Below are positions 42,603-52,556 of a stretch of 64,000 bases of DNA, one piece after another. Made by a program: the position numbers and the translations under genes. The stretch is from Halomicrobium salinisoli. GTDB taxonomy: Archaea; Halobacteriota; Halobacteria; Halobacteriales; Haloarculaceae. How positions within the stretch are numbered: position 1 is the first letter of the stretch; each line of letters begins with the position of its first letter. The notes beneath the pieces are model-generated. The model did not search any database and was not told where the DNA came from. It saw only the letters and a list, made by a program, of their open reading frames with translations. Location: positions 992,001 through 1,056,000 of the forward strand of contig NZ_CP084463.1 of NCBI RefSeq assembly GCF_020405185.1, read 5' to 3'.

Positions 42603-43466
42603 TTAGTAGAACTCTCGCACGAGGTCCATCGCGTCTTCGGGCGCACCGTCGGGGATGTCGGCCATGCTCTCCTCGATACCCTCGCGCTGCTCGAAGGGCA
42701 CGGAGTTGTCGTCCCTGTAGAGGACGCCCTGGTACTCCTTGTCACCCTCGAGGATCTTGTCCTTGGCCTGCTCGCGGTCGGTGGGGTCGTGATCCTCCTC
42801 GTCGAGGTCGACGATGGTGTCGCGGAAGTAGTCGTAGGTGTCGACGTCGTTGAACGTCACGCACGGCGAGTAGACGTTGACGAAGCCGAAGCCGTCGTGC
42901 TCGATGGCCTCCTGGACCAGCTCGGCGTGGCGCTGGGAGTTCGAGGAGAACGACTGGGCGATGAAGGTGCCGCCAGCGGCCAGCGCGAGCGCCTTGGGGT
43001 TGACCGGCGGCTGCTGGGGACCCTCGGGCGTCGTCGAGGTCTCGAAGTCCTCACGCGAGGTCGGCGAGGCCTGGCCCTTGGTGAGGCCGTAGATGCGGTT
43101 GTCCATGACCACGTAGGTCATGTCGACGTTGCGTCGGACGGCGTGGATGAAGTGGCCGGCCCCGATGGAGTAGCCGTCGCCGTCGCCGCCGGCGACCATC
43201 ACTTCGAGGTTCGGGTTGGCCATCTTGACGCCGATGCCGACCGGCAGCGCGCGACCGTGGACCCCGTGCAGCGCGTAGCTGTGCATGTAGGTCCCGATCT
43301 TGCCGGAACAGCCGATGCCGGCGACGACGAACGTGTCGTCGGGGCTGTTGCCGGTCTCGGCCAGGGCTTTCATCATGCCGTTCATCGTCCCGAAGTCGCC
43401 GCAGCCGGGACACCAGGTCGGTTGCTTGTCGGACTTGAAGTCCGTGAATCTGACGTCTGAGCTCAT
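42603..43466 (-). CDS. korB: 2-oxoacid:ferredoxin oxidoreductase, beta subunit (KorB)
   Basis: Thiamine-diphosphate subunit of the haloarchaeal enzyme that replaces 2-oxoacid dehydrogenase; probably 2-oxoglutarate. The 287 residues show the iron-sulfur cysteines in CPGCGDFGTMN and ThDP-binding GGDGDGYSIGAGHFIHAVRR, then YVVMDNRIYGLTKGQ. Length and the 587-residue partner suit KorAB better than PorAB. It overlaps korA by 4 nt. A hairpin element begins right after its stop. Confidence 0.92.
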   Translation of the reverse strand: MSSDVRFTDFKSDKQPTWCPGCGDFGTMNGMMKALAETGNSPDDTFVVAGIGCSGKIGTYMHSYALHGVHGRALPVGIGVKMANPNLEVMVAGGDGDGYSIGAGHFIHAVRRNVDMTYVVMDNRIYGLTKGQASPTSREDFETSTTPEGPQQPPVNPKALALAAGGTFIAQSFSSNSQRHAELVQEAIEHDGFGFVNVYSPCVTFNDVDTYDYFRDTIVDLDEEDHDPTDREQAKDKILEGDKEYQGVLYRDDNSVPFEQREGIEESMADIPDGAPEDAMDLVREFY

Positions 43467-45226
43467 GCTGTAACCTCCGCCTCGGAGATGGCTTCCTCGA
43501 TCGCCTCTGCGAGTTCGTCGGCCTTGAACCGCACGCCGTTGTACTTGTTCACGCGGTCGACCCGCTCGAGGACGTCGTGTTCGATGACGTCGGCGAACTG
43601 GCCGGTGGCGTTACACTCGACGACGATGGTCTGCTCGGCCTGCTCGATCTCCTCGCTGAGGTCCGGGCGCGGGAAGATGTACGGCACCGAGATGAACCGG
43701 ACATCGATGCCCTCCTCCTCGAGGAACTCCATGCCCTCGCGCATGGCGCCCTCGTTGGAGCCCCAGGAGACGACGAGCGTGTCCGCGTCGGGGTTACCGT
43801 ACTCGCGGTAGTCCCAGTCCTCCTCTTCGCGCGCGGTCTCGACCTTCTGCTGGCGCTTCTCGACCTGCTCCTGGCGGATCTCCGTGTCCTCGGTCCGGCG
43901 ACCGAGCGCGTCGTGCTCCAGGCCGGTCGTCATGTGCGCGCCGTTGTCCGTCCCGGGGAACGCGCGCGGCGAGATACCGTCGGCGGCCGGGAAGTGCGGC
44001 TGGAACTGGCCCTTCTCGTTGGTCCAGGAATCGAGGTCGCCCTCGTCGACGACCTTGCCGCGCTCGATCTCGACCTCGTCCATGTCGAACTCCTCGGGCG
44101 GGAACGTCTGCTCGGTGACCGCCATCGCGAGGTCGGAGACCAGGAAGACCGGCGTCTGGTACTTCTCGGCGTAGTTGAACGCCTCGACGGTCTTCCAGAA
44201 GCACTCGGAGACCGTCGTGGGCGCGACGACGAACCGCGGGATCTCGCCGTGGCCGCCGTACAGTGTCATGTTGAGGTCGCCCTGCTCCTGCTTGGTCGGC
44301 ATCCCGGTCGAGGGACCGGAGCGCATCACGTCGCAGATGACCAGCGGCGTCTCGGACTGGGCGACCAGCCCGAACGTCTCGGTCATCAGGTCGATGCCGG
44401 GGCCGGAGGTGGCCGTCATGGCGCGGGCACCGGCGCGGGCCGCGCCCAGCGCCATGTTGATCGCGGAGAGTTCGTCCTCGGCCTGGACGACCTTGCCGCC
44501 GTACTGGTCGATCCGGCCGGTCAGGTACTCCATCACGTCCGTCGCGGGCGTGATGGGGTAGCCCGAGTAGAACCGGCAGCCGGCGGCGAGCGCGCCCATC
44601 CCGATGGCCTGGTCGCCGTTGAGGAGGACGTAGTCGTTGTCCGTCGTCTCCATGTCGTAGCCGAAGTCGTCCTGCTCGTACTCCTCCTGGACGAACTGCT
44701 GGCCCTTCCGGGCGGCCTCCTTGTTGTTCTCGACGATGGCCTCCCCCTTGTCGCCGAAGCGCTTCTTCAGCGACTCGTCGAGGTTCGCGATGGGGAAGTT
44801 CGTCACTTCGCAGGCGGCCCCGAGCGCGACGACGTTGGCCATGATGGCGCCCCCGGCCTCCTCGGCCAGGCGCTGCAGCGGCACCTCGAGACCGATCATC
44901 TCGTCGGGGATCTCCACGTCCTGCATCGTGGTCCGCTCCCCGTCGTAGATGATGACCGAGCCCTCGTGGAGCTCGTCCATGTTCTCATCGATGGTCCGCT
45001 CTGTGAGCGCGATCAGCACGTCGAGTCTGTCGACGACACTCTCGACGCGGTCGACGGACGTCCGGACCTTGTACGCGGTGTACCCGCCGCGGATGCGCGA
45101 CGCGAAGTCCTTGGACGTGAAGACGTGTCGACCTGCCCGCGAGAGTGCCTGGGCAAATATTTTCCCGGTGGAGTCGATCCCATCGCCGGCTTCGCCGCCG
45201 ATGGCCCAGTTGAGGTCGTCGGGCAT
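43463..45226 (-). CDS. korA: 2-oxoacid:ferredoxin oxidoreductase, alpha subunit (KorA)
   Basis: Substrate-binding subunit of the CoA-dependent oxidoreductase that gives reduced ferredoxin. The 587 residues start with the fused gamma domain (AIGGEAGDGIDSTGKIFAQA, then DFASRIRGGYTAYKVR) and continue with the alpha domain (MGALAAGCRFYSGYPITPAT, ARAMTATSGPGIDLMTE). The fusion is the haloarchaeal form. The gene overlaps korB by 4 nt, and the pair is one operon. PorA would be about 630 residues, so 2-oxoglutarate is the better guess. Confidence 0.92.
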   Translation of the reverse strand: MPDDLNWAIGGEAGDGIDSTGKIFAQALSRAGRHVFTSKDFASRIRGGYTAYKVRTSVDRVESVVDRLDVLIALTERTIDENMDELHEGSVIIYDGERTTMQDVEIPDEMIGLEVPLQRLAEEAGGAIMANVVALGAACEVTNFPIANLDESLKKRFGDKGEAIVENNKEAARKGQQFVQEEYEQDDFGYDMETTDNDYVLLNGDQAIGMGALAAGCRFYSGYPITPATDVMEYLTGRIDQYGGKVVQAEDELSAINMALGAARAGARAMTATSGPGIDLMTETFGLVAQSETPLVICDVMRSGPSTGMPTKQEQGDLNMTLYGGHGEIPRFVVAPTTVSECFWKTVEAFNYAEKYQTPVFLVSDLAMAVTEQTFPPEEFDMDEVEIERGKVVDEGDLDSWTNEKGQFQPHFPAADGISPRAFPGTDNGAHMTTGLEHDALGRRTEDTEIRQEQVEKRQQKVETAREEEDWDYREYGNPDADTLVVSWGSNEGAMREGMEFLEEEGIDVRFISVPYIFPRPDLSEEIEQAEQTIVVECNATGQFADVIEHDVLERVDRVNKYNGVRFKADELAEAIEEAISEAEVTA

Positions 45227-45395
45227 TCTAGAGCGTCGTATCCGTCGCCGATGGAAAAACCTTCTGTATACCGTCCGAACCCCAGCAAAGAGCGGGTTTT
45301 GCCGCCTTCTCGGACACGGATTTACTCGAAATCAAGTACCGATTTCTGGACGTTCGACCGAAACCACCTTCCCCCGCTTGACCCAACGCCCGAAC

Positions 45396-46040
45396 ATGGA
45401 CGACACACCGTGTCGCGTCGCCGCAGTCCGCGACGTCGGCCCCGACGCCGTGGCCATCGACGTCGAGTCGCCCGCCGAGTTCGACGCCGCTCCCGGCCAG
45501 TTCGTGAAGCTCACCTTCGAGGTCGACGGCGAGGCCGAGTCGCGCTTCTACACCGTCTCCTCGCCCGAGGTCGGAGACACCTTCGAAATCACGGTCGGCA
45601 TCGACCCCGAGGGCACCGTGGGCCCGATCCTGGCCGACCTCGCGCCCGGCGACGAACTGACCGTCTCCGGCCCCTTCGGCAGCGACTATTACGAGGGCGA
45701 ACCCTTCGCCGTCGTCCTCGCAGGGGGCCCCGGCGTCGGCCCCGCCGTCGGCATCGCCGAGCGCGCCCTCGAGGAGGGCAACGAAGCGGCCGTCGTCTAC
45801 CGCGACGACGACCCCATCCACGGCGACCGCCTGGACGCGCTCGCGGACCGCGGCGCCTTCGTCCGCCGCCTCGACGCCGACGGCGACCTCGACGCCGCCA
45901 CGGCCGACGCGCTCGCCGCCGCCGACGCCGACCCCCAGCTGTTCGTCTACGGCTTCGCCGACTTCGTCGACGCCGCGACCGCCGCCGTCGAGGCCGCCGG
46001 CGGCGACGCCGAGGGCGCGAAGATCGAGAACTTCGGGTAG
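45396..46040 (+). CDS. FAD/NAD-binding ferredoxin reductase-like protein
   Basis: A 214-residue flavoprotein of the ferredoxin-NADP reductase family. The FAD-binding beta barrel shows PGQFVKLTF and SRFYTVSSPEVGD (RxYT motif); the nucleotide domain has LAGGPGVGPAVGIAER. It is divergent from korAB (170 nt), so transferring electrons with ferredoxin is a natural guess, without proof. The short C-terminal half suggests only a weak NAD site. A hairpin element begins right after its stop. Confidence 0.88.
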   Translation: MDDTPCRVAAVRDVGPDAVAIDVESPAEFDAAPGQFVKLTFEVDGEAESRFYTVSSPEVGDTFEITVGIDPEGTVGPILADLAPGDELTVSGPFGSDYYEGEPFAVVLAGGPGVGPAVGIAERALEEGNEAAVVYRDDDPIHGDRLDALADRGAFVRRLDADGDLDAATADALAAADADPQLFVYGFADFVDAATAAVEAAGGDAEGAKIENFG

Positions 46041-46185
46041 CCACCTTTTTACTTCGTCGGGTGTCCTCGCGAGCCTTCGGCTCGCTGCGGGCACCACTCC
46101 TCGTAAAACGTGGGCGAAAAACTCCCGGACGCTCGCTTCGCTCGCGTCCGGTGAACCGCGCCTCGCTGCGCTCGGCGCGGATGCT
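46041..46185 (+). repeat. Modular 3'-end hairpin element, copy 3
   Basis: Begins directly after the stop at 46040: block A CCACCTTTTTACTTCG (46041-46056), a hairpin around GCGAGCCTTCGGCTCGC, block B AAAACGTGGGCGAAAAAC, a hairpin CCGGACGCTCGC/GCGAGCGTCCGG (read with TTC loop), and block C GTGAACCGCGCC...GGCGCGGATGCT (to 46185). Conserved blocks match copies 1 and 2 almost base for base, and the hairpins differ. Confidence 0.8.
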
Positions 46186-46259
46186 CGAACTCAAACTACT
46201 CATCAATCGCCGCCCCGTCCCGCGACAAAACATATAGGCGAGCCCTGCCAACTCCCCGC

Positions 46260-46550
46260 ATGCGCGAGGCAAGTCGGACGACGCGCCAGCGCATCGCCGA
46301 CCGGCTTCGCGAGCAGGCGCTGCCCGCCAGTGCCATCGCTCGCGAGTTCGACATCCGGTCAGGCGAGGCGCTGAGCCACGTGGAGCACATCTCACAGTCC
46401 CTGGAGTCCACCGACGAGCAGGTGCTGGTGGCGCCGCCGACCTGCGAGGACTGCGGGTTCGAGGACTTCGACGACCTGACGAACCTGCCGAGCCGCTGTC
46501 CGGAGTGCAAGAGCGAGAGCGTGAGCGAACCGACCTACCGGATCGATTAG
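46260..46550 (+). CDS. HTH plus zinc-ribbon transcriptional regulator
   Basis: A 96-residue protein. The first about 55 residues are helical with an HTH (LREQALPASAIAREFDIRSG), then a zinc ribbon with CEDCGF and CPECKS. I recall the architecture as COG3357, a predicted archaeal regulator. Target unknown. ATG at 46260, after an AACATATAGG stretch at about 46228-46237, a good TATA-like box at 23-32 nt. Confidence 0.85.
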   Translation: MREASRTTRQRIADRLREQALPASAIAREFDIRSGEALSHVEHISQSLESTDEQVLVAPPTCEDCGFEDFDDLTNLPSRCPECKSESVSEPTYRID

Positions 46551-46561
46551 GCTGGCCTCGT

Positions 46562-47014
46562 TCAGACGCCGCCGAAGCCGATGCGGCCGCCACCGGACCG
46601 GTTCCCGCGACCGCTGTCGTCGCCGTCGGGGCCGTGGTCGTCGTCCTCCGCGGGGCCGAGGCCGACGAACTCGTAGTCGTCGTCGGTCAGGTAGACGGCG
46701 CCGTCGTCGGCTTCGACGTCGATCTCCGAGAGGACGGCACCCTCACAGGGGCCGAAGTTGCAGTAGCCGGAGTCGGTCTCGAAGGTGGCGCCGTGCTTCT
46801 CGCAGACGATTTCGTCGTTGCGGACCGTCGCACCGGAGCCGGTGTCGAGGCGGACGTCGCGCCAGTGCGGGCAGTAGTTCTCGAAGGCGGCGACGCCGTC
46901 GGCCAGGTCCAGCATGACGGCCTCCTGCTCTCCGTCGCCGTCGGTCACGGAGAACAGCACGGTCCCGCCCTCGGGGACCTCCTCGCGACCGACGATCCGG
47001 CTGTCTGCGTCCAT
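46562..47014 (-). CDS. Rieske-type [2Fe-2S] protein
   Basis: A 150-residue soluble Rieske ferredoxin. Box 1 is NYCPHWRDVRLD (CxH), box 2 is VCEKHGATFET (CxxHG). Two more cysteines in GYCNFGPCEG follow, as in related haloarchaeal proteins. No membrane segment, so it is likely an electron carrier or ferredoxin part of an oxygenase. It converges with the HTH/zinc-ribbon gene and ends 28 nt before the DUF420 stop. Confidence 0.88.
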   Translation of the reverse strand: MDADSRIVGREEVPEGGTVLFSVTDGDGEQEAVMLDLADGVAAFENYCPHWRDVRLDTGSGATVRNDEIVCEKHGATFETDSGYCNFGPCEGAVLSEIDVEADDGAVYLTDDDYEFVGLGPAEDDDHGPDGDDSGRGNRSGGGRIGFGGV

Positions 47015-47042
47015 CTGGACTCCCCTTGCGGTCGGCGTGGCT

Positions 47043-47723
47043 TCAACGCCGCGGTTTCCGCGAGTTCGACACCACGTCTATGATCGTGTCGAAGCCGGGC
47101 AGTGCGGAGGTCCGAGGCGCGGCGACGAGCAGGAGCGCCGCGCCCCGCGGGTGCCACCCGTAGACGTGGTTGAGCATGACGTAGGTCACCAGCCCGAGGA
47201 AGAGGCTCACGCTCCAGGCGACGACGGCGATCCGACCGACGCGGGCGTGGGCCGTCTCTCTGAGTTCGGCCGGCGTGTGGGTCAGGCCGAGCACGACCGC
47301 GTGGAGGACGACGGGCACGGAGACGGCCGACAGGACGATGTGGATCGCGAGCATCGCGATGTAGGCGCCCCAGACCAGTCCCGTCGCCTCGATCTCCTTC
47401 TCGAAGCCGCCGCCGACCTTCGTCAGGTACAGCGCGAGGAAGACCATGATGAGCGCGAACGCCGTCAGCATGGCTCTGCGATGGCGCTCGACGTCCTCGT
47501 CGCGGATGAAGTAGACGCCGGCCAGAATCGCCGCGAGTGCACAGGCGTTGACGACGGCGATGGCGTCGCCGAGCAGGATCACGGCCTCGTCGCTGATCGT
47601 CGGGAGCGGGACGACGTCGGTGAACGCCACGGCCACGAGTGCGTACCCCACGAGCGACAGCACTGCCGTGACCAGCCGCGGCCGAGCGCGAGCGCGCGAC
47701 TGGAGGCGATCTGCGACTGCCAT
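47043..47723 (-). CDS. DUF420-family membrane protein
   Basis: A 226-residue membrane protein with five or six hydrophobic helices. It has RHRRAMLTAFALIMVFLALY, AMLAIHIVLSAVSVPVVLHA and RVGRIAVVAWSVSLFLGLV, the DUF420 pattern with conserved histidines, reminiscent of the CtaM family that helps cytochrome oxidase assembly. Heme binding is unproven. It lies upstream of the Rieske protein on the same strand with 28 nt between, so the two may share an operon. The C terminus is Arg/Lys-rich. Confidence 0.85.
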   Translation of the reverse strand: MAVADRLQSRARARPRLVTAVLSLVGYALVAVAFTDVVPLPTISDEAVILLGDAIAVVNACALAAILAGVYFIRDEDVERHRRAMLTAFALIMVFLALYLTKVGGGFEKEIEATGLVWGAYIAMLAIHIVLSAVSVPVVLHAVVLGLTHTPAELRETAHARVGRIAVVAWSVSLFLGLVTYVMLNHVYGWHPRGAALLLVAAPRTSALPGFDTIIDVVSNSRKPRR

Positions 47724-47769
47724 TACCGTGTCTGGGCGAGCCTCGGTGTTTCCCTTTTCGATCCGCGCG

Positions 47770-48642
47770 TCAGTAATGGCGCTCCTCGACGCGCTCGTCG
47801 AACAGCCGCGTGAGGAGCTTGGTCATCGGGCCGGCGCCGACGTCGATGCCGTCCACGGTCGCGACGGGCCTGATCTCCCAGGTGGAGTTGGTGAGGAAGG
47901 CCTCGTCGGCCTCGCGGACGGCGTCGACGGAGTAGTGGCCGGTCTCGACGGGGAACTCCTCCTCCCGCGCGAGGTCCATCACGACCGAGCGGGTCACGCC
48001 GGGCAGCAGGTCCAGGTCCTCGCCGGGCGTCCGGAGGCCGTTCTCGGTGACGAAGAAGAGGTTGCTCGTCGCGCCCTCGACGACGGTGCCGTCGACGTCC
48101 CGCATCAGGCACTCGTCGGCGCTGAACGCGTCCGTCGCGGCCCGCCGGAGCTCCAGGCGGCCGAGGATCCCGTTGAGGTAGTTGTGGGTCTTCGCGTCGG
48201 CCGGGAGCGCCTCACTGGGGATCCGGCGGGTCTTGACCGTCTGGACGTCCGCCGGTTCGTCCCAGACCGACTCGCCGTCGCGGCCCCCGCGCGGGAGCCC
48301 CTTGACGATCACGACCACCGTCGGTTCGACGTCCTCGTCGGGGGTGAGCTTCCCCGGCTGGACGCCGCGCGTGACCGACAGGCGGACGTACGCCTCGTCG
48401 AGGTCGTTCGCTGCCAGCGTCTCGTCGACGCGCTCGCGCAGGTCGTCCGGGACGGCGTCGCCGAAGCCCAGCGTCTCGGCCGTCCGCTGGAGGCGTTCGC
48501 GGTGGGCGACCCATTCGAAGGGCTCGCCGCCGTACGCGCGCAGGGTCTCGAAGGCGGCGTCGCCGTACTGGAACCCCCGGTCGCTGACTGACACCGTCGC
48601 CTCGTCTCCGGGGACGAGGTCGCCGTTCACGTGGTATTGCAT
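47770..48642 (-). CDS. pabC: Aminodeoxychorismate lyase (class IV aminotransferase)
   Basis: PLP enzyme that releases p-aminobenzoate from aminodeoxychorismate. The 290 residues have VSVSDRGFQYGDAAFETLRA, HNYLNGILGRLELRRAA with PLP lysine in the preceding AKTHNYLN, and VEGATSNLFFV with LPGVTRSVVM. The fold is shared with branched-chain aminotransferase; the pabA/pabB partners settle the choice. It overlaps pabA by 16 nt. Confidence 0.88.
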   Translation of the reverse strand: MQYHVNGDLVPGDEATVSVSDRGFQYGDAAFETLRAYGGEPFEWVAHRERLQRTAETLGFGDAVPDDLRERVDETLAANDLDEAYVRLSVTRGVQPGKLTPDEDVEPTVVVIVKGLPRGGRDGESVWDEPADVQTVKTRRIPSEALPADAKTHNYLNGILGRLELRRAATDAFSADECLMRDVDGTVVEGATSNLFFVTENGLRTPGEDLDLLPGVTRSVVMDLAREEEFPVETGHYSVDAVREADEAFLTNSTWEIRPVATVDGIDVGAGPMTKLLTRLFDERVEERHY

Positions 48643-49280
48643 AGCAGACAGAAGTTCTCGACGAGCTGTTTGTCCGCGTCGGTCAGGATGCTCTCCGGGT
48701 GGAACTGGACGCCGACGTGGGGCAGTTCGCGGTGGCGGACGCCCATGACGACGGAGCTTTCGTCGTCCGTGTACGCCGTCTCCGCCAGCGCGTCGGGCAG
48801 CTCCGCGCGCTCCACCGCCAGCGAGTGGTAGCGGCCCACCTCCAGCGGTTCGGGCAGGCCCTCGAAGACGCCGTCGCCGTCGTGGGTCACCTCCGAGGAC
48901 TTGCCGTGGACGACCGCCTCGGCGTGGCCGACGGCCGCCCCGTTGGCCGCGCACAGCGCCTGGTGGCCCAGACAGACGCCCAGCGTCGGGTAGGCCAGTT
49001 CTTCGAAAATCGGCATCGAGATGCCGGCCTCCTCCGGCGTGCCGGGTCCGGGCGAGACGACGATACCGTCCGGATCCAGTGCGCGGATCCCGTCGACGTC
49101 CACGGCGTCGTTGCGGCGGACGACCACGTTCTCCTCGCCGCCGCCGAGCCGCTCGACCACCTCGCCGACGTACTGGACGAGGTTGTAGGCGAACGAGTCG
49201 TAGTTGTCGACGACCAGGATCGTCGGAGCGAGGTCGCCGCCGGAGCCGGATGCGCCGCCGGGGTCGACACCACCGCTCAT
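48627..49280 (-). CDS. pabA: Aminodeoxychorismate/anthranilate synthase glutamine amidotransferase
   Basis: Class I glutamine amidotransferase that supplies ammonia to PabB. The 217 residues carry [11 protein letters not shown], the nucleophile Cys in [11 protein letters not shown], and His-Glu in [12 protein letters not shown]. It overlaps pabB by 4 nt and pabC by 16 nt. On sequence alone it cannot be told from TrpG; the operon assigns it to PABA, though it may serve both. Confidence 0.88.
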   Translation of the reverse strand: MSGGVDPGGASGSGGDLAPTILVVDNYDSFAYNLVQYVGEVVERLGGGEENVVVRRNDAVDVDGIRALDPDGIVVSPGPGTPEEAGISMPIFEELAYPTLGVCLGHQALCAANGAAVGHAEAVVHGKSSEVTHDGDGVFEGLPEPLEVGRYHSLAVERAELPDALAETAYTDDESSVVMGVRHRELPHVGVQFHPESILTDADKQLVENFCLLCNTT

Positions 49281-50752
49281 CGCTGGCCCTCCACGGTCAG
49301 GTCGGTCCGCTCGCCGAGCGCCTCGTCCACCGCAGTGATCAGCGCCCGGCCCTTCGCCAGCGTCTCCTCGTACTCCCGCTCCGGGACGGAGTCGTGGACG
49401 ATGCCCGCGCCGACGCGGAGGTAGTAGCGGGACTCGTAGCGCACGAGCGTCCGGATCAGGATGTTCAGCGTCGCCCTGTCGTCGAAGCCGAACAGGCCGA
49501 CGGAGCCGGTGTATGGGCCCCGCTGAGTCGACTCGAGTTCGTCGATGATCTCCATCGTCCGGGGCTTGGGCGCGCCCGTGATCGTGCCGCCGGGGAAAAC
49601 CGCGGCGACGGCGTCGGCCAGGTCGGCCCCCTCGCGCAGGCGGCCCTCGACCTTCGAGACGAGGTGCATCACCTCGGAGTAGCGGTCGACGCGGCGGTAG
49701 TCAGTCACATCGACGGAGCCAAAGTCGGAGACCTTCCCGAGGTCGTTGCGCTCCAGGTCGACCAGCATCGCGTGCTCGGCGCGCTCCTTCTCGTCGTCCA
49801 GCAGCTCCGCCTCGAGGCGGTCGTCCTCGTCGGCGGTGGCCCCGCGCGGGCGCGTCCCCGCGATGGGTTCCGTGGCGATGCGGTCGCCCTCGCGCTCCAG
49901 CAGGAGTTCCGGGCTCGCGCTCACGAGGTCGACGCCGGGGAACTCCACGAGCGCGGAGTAGGGCGCGGGGTTGACCTCGCGGAGCGCGTCGAACGCCGCG
50001 ACCGGATGGACCGCGGCGGGGGCCACGAGCCGCTGGGAGACGTTCGCCTGGAAGGTGTCGCCCTCGCGGACGTACTCCTTGACGGCGCGGACGCGGTCGG
50101 CGTAGGCCTCGCGCGTGCAGTCGCTCTCGAACTCTGCCGTCTCGGCGTCGACGGGCGGGTCGGCCACGCCGGGGTCGCCCTCGACGGCCGCCCGGGCGAG
50201 TTCCAGCGCGTGTTGCTTCCCGAACTCGTAGGCGACGCCCGGGCGGTCGAACTCGTCGACGCGGGGACAGGCCGTCACCCGGAGCGTGACCCGGTCACCT
50301 CGGGGCTCCTCCCAGGCGGCCATCCGGTCGTAGGTGGCCAGTTGCAGGCGCGGGAGCGCCCGGTCGCGGACGGCCGACTCGGGCAGGGCCTCGAGTTCGC
50401 GCGCAACGTCGTAGGAGAGCCACCCCACGGCGCCGCAGGGGTAGGGCACGTCGCAGTCCCCCCGCACGAGCGTCTCGTCGGCGACGGCGTCGGAAAGCGT
50501 CGCGAGCGTCCCGCCCTCGGCGGGGCTCACCTCCGTGAACGACGCCGGCGCCGTCGCGAAGTATCCCCACCCGGACTGGCCGCCGGTGGTGGCCAGGTAG
50601 ACGCCGCCGGCCCCGTCCCCGTCGCGGGCCCGGCGGTAGGCGTCGAAGGGGTCGTCGACGTCGATCCGCACCTCGACGGGCACGCGGGCACCCCCCGGGG
50701 CGCCCTCGGCGGCGTCGAGGAAAGCGGCCCGCTCCGTGGCGACTGTCGGCAT
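49277..50752 (-). CDS. pabB: Aminodeoxychorismate synthase component I
   Basis: Chorismate-using subunit that forms aminodeoxychorismate for folate-like or related cofactors. The 491 residues show the chorismate-binding region: [58 protein letters not shown] and [20 protein letters not shown]. That region is shared with TrpE; absence of other trp genes and the presence of pabC favour PabB. First gene of the pabB-pabA-pabC operon, about 245 nt after the HhH gene. Confidence 0.88.
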   Translation of the reverse strand: MPTVATERAAFLDAAEGAPGGARVPVEVRIDVDDPFDAYRRARDGDGAGGVYLATTGGQSGWGYFATAPASFTEVSPAEGGTLATLSDAVADETLVRGDCDVPYPCGAVGWLSYDVARELEALPESAVRDRALPRLQLATYDRMAAWEEPRGDRVTLRVTACPRVDEFDRPGVAYEFGKQHALELARAAVEGDPGVADPPVDAETAEFESDCTREAYADRVRAVKEYVREGDTFQANVSQRLVAPAAVHPVAAFDALREVNPAPYSALVEFPGVDLVSASPELLLEREGDRIATEPIAGTRPRGATADEDDRLEAELLDDEKERAEHAMLVDLERNDLGKVSDFGSVDVTDYRRVDRYSEVMHLVSKVEGRLREGADLADAVAAVFPGGTITGAPKPRTMEIIDELESTQRGPYTGSVGLFGFDDRATLNILIRTLVRYESRYYLRVGAGIVHDSVPEREYEETLAKGRALITAVDEALGERTDLTVEGQR

Positions 50753-50997
50753 TACGCGATCAGTGGCGGGCCGCGACTAATTCCCTTGCGGTTCCCGGGA
50801 CGGAGCGGGGCCGTCCGGCGCGTACCGGTCCCGTCGAAAACGCGCCGTCCGCGTTTCTGCGGCGCTACACCGGACGAGAGTGCCGTCGACGGCGGAGCGG
50901 ATCCGGGCTCCGTCGGTGCGGAGCCTGCGGGAACCGATCGGGACGAGCGAAGAGACCGCGGGCTGGTCGGTGGGCGGTCGGGGCCGGAGACGAGCGG

Positions 50998-51681
50998 TCA
51001 GAACTCCCCGGCCTGTTCGATCCAGCCGGCGATGCGCGTCTCGGAGAGGTCGGTCTGGGACGCGAGGTCCGCCGCGTCGGCAGCGGCTAGCTCGGCGACG
51101 GTCTCGACGCCGACGTTGTTCAGGCGGTCGCCGTAGGCCGGGCCGATGCCGTTGATCTCTGTGACCGGCGGGCTGTCCGCCGCCTCGTCGGCGTCGGGTT
51201 CCGCCTCCGTTGCGTTCTCGGAGTCCGTTTCGTCCTCGGAGTCCGCTTCCGATTCGACGTCGGCCGGCTCCGATTCGGCGTCGGTCTCGTCCTCCGGCTC
51301 GGCTTCGGCGATCGACTCCGGTTCGGCGTCGGCCTCCGACTCGGCGTCCGTCTCGGCCGCCGCGTCGGACTCGACCTCCTGAACGATATCGGCACCGGCT
51401 CCGGTCGGCCCGGCGTCGGAGTCGGCCTCCGAGTCCGTCGGTTCGGCCCCCGGGGCGGTCGCCGGTTCGTCTACCGTCTCCGGTCCGTTCCCGGCGGTCG
51501 ATCCCGACGCGTTCGCCTCGGTTCCCTTGACCGCGTTCTCGGACTCGGTCGACGGCTCTCGTTCGACGGTGACCCCCGTGTCGCCGGTCGCAGAGCCCGA
51601 CGATGCCGACGAACCCCCCGAGCTCGTCGACCGCTCCCCGTCGAGGCCCAGCGCGGACTTCAGTTTCTCAAGCAGACCCAT
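50998..51681 (-). CDS. Acidic low-complexity protein with C-terminal helix-hairpin-helix
   Basis: A 227-residue protein. After a short MGLLEKLKSALGLDGER start, residues about 20-165 are a Ser/Glu/Asp/Ala-rich low-complexity stretch with SEADAEPES-like repeats. The last about 55 residues form a helix-hairpin-helix: INGIGPAYGDRLNNVGVETV, then ELAAADAADLASQTDLSETR. This resembles the DNA-binding HhH of repair proteins and ribosomal S13-like folds. Start is the ATG at 51681. DNA-binding and repair links are inferred. Confidence 0.8.
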   Translation of the reverse strand: MGLLEKLKSALGLDGERSTSSGGSSASSGSATGDTGVTVEREPSTESENAVKGTEANASGSTAGNGPETVDEPATAPGAEPTDSEADSDAGPTGAGADIVQEVESDAAAETDAESEADAEPESIAEAEPEDETDAESEPADVESEADSEDETDSENATEAEPDADEAADSPPVTEINGIGPAYGDRLNNVGVETVAELAAADAADLASQTDLSETRIAGWIEQAGEF

Positions 51682-51706
51682 ATCGTGACCTATTTGGTGC
51701 CGACAC

Positions 51707-52513
51707 TTAATGTTGTTTCAGTCCGTCGCGTAGGGCGTCGTTCATGGCCGCCACCGGCGCCTCCTGGCCGGTCCAGATCTCGAAGGCCTCGACGCCCTGG
51801 AACAGGAGCATCCACGCGCCGTCCACCGTCCGGGCGCCGGCGTCCTCGGCGTCCTCGAGTAACCGCGTCTTAACGGGCGTGTACACCGCGTCCAGTACGG
51901 CGAGCTGGCCGTGGAGCGCGTCCGCCGGTACCGGCGATCGGTCCTCCTCCATGCCGACGCTCGTGCAGTTGACCAGCACGTCGGCCCCCGCCAGCAGGTC
52001 CGGGAGCGCGTCCAGCCCGTGACCGGTCGCGCGAGGCACTTCCTCGGCGAGGGACTCGGCCGTCTCGACCGTCCGGTTGGCCACGGCCACGTCCATCCCC
52101 TCGTCGGCGAGGCCGAAGGCGACCGCCCGACCCGCCCCGCCGGCGCCGACCACGACGGCGTCGCCCTCGACGGCCACGTCGTGGTGCTCCAGCGCCCGCA
52201 CCGCGCCGACCGCGTCCGTGTTGTACCCGCGGGGCCGCTCGCCGGTCAGGTCGACCGTGTTGACCGCGCCGATGCGCTCGGCCAGCGGATCCAGTTCGAC
52301 CGCGTCGAGGACGTCCCGCTTGAAGGGAATCGTCACGTTGAGGCCGGCGACGCCCAGCGTCGCCGCGCTCTCGACCGCCGCGGCGCCGGCGTCCGCCGCG
52401 GGCTCGAACGTGACGTAGCGAGCGTCGAGTCCGAGTTCCTCGTAGGCCGCCTCGTGCATGGGCGGCGACAGCGAGTGTTCGACCGGGTTGCCGATGAGGC
52501 CGTAGACGTCCAT
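51707..52513 (-). CDS. aroE: Shikimate dehydrogenase
   Basis: NADP-dependent reductase of the shikimate pathway, making shikimate from 3-dehydroshikimate. The 268 residues show [20 protein letters not shown] at the start, the substrate Lys in [11 protein letters not shown], the Asn/Asp in [20 protein letters not shown] and the nucleotide loop [15 protein letters not shown]. The ATG at 52513 is backed by an AAAAGTTAATG TATA-like box (52538-52548) about 27 nt upstream. An IS1341-type element lies just beyond that promoter. Confidence 0.94.
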   Translation of the reverse strand: MDVYGLIGNPVEHSLSPPMHEAAYEELGLDARYVTFEPAADAGAAAVESAATLGVAGLNVTIPFKRDVLDAVELDPLAERIGAVNTVDLTGERPRGYNTDAVGAVRALEHHDVAVEGDAVVVGAGGAGRAVAFGLADEGMDVAVANRTVETAESLAEEVPRATGHGLDALPDLLAGADVLVNCTSVGMEEDRSPVPADALHGQLAVLDAVYTPVKTRLLEDAEDAGARTVDGAWMLLFQGVEAFEIWTGQEAPVAAMNDALRDGLKQH

Positions 52514-52556
52514 GTCCGCCACGGTGCCCGCCACCGACATTAACTTTTGCAGGCTA

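Noticed and set aside
43577..46237. Very long frame antisense to korA
   Set aside because: The composition is antisense-like and KorA has its complete set of motifs on the other strand.
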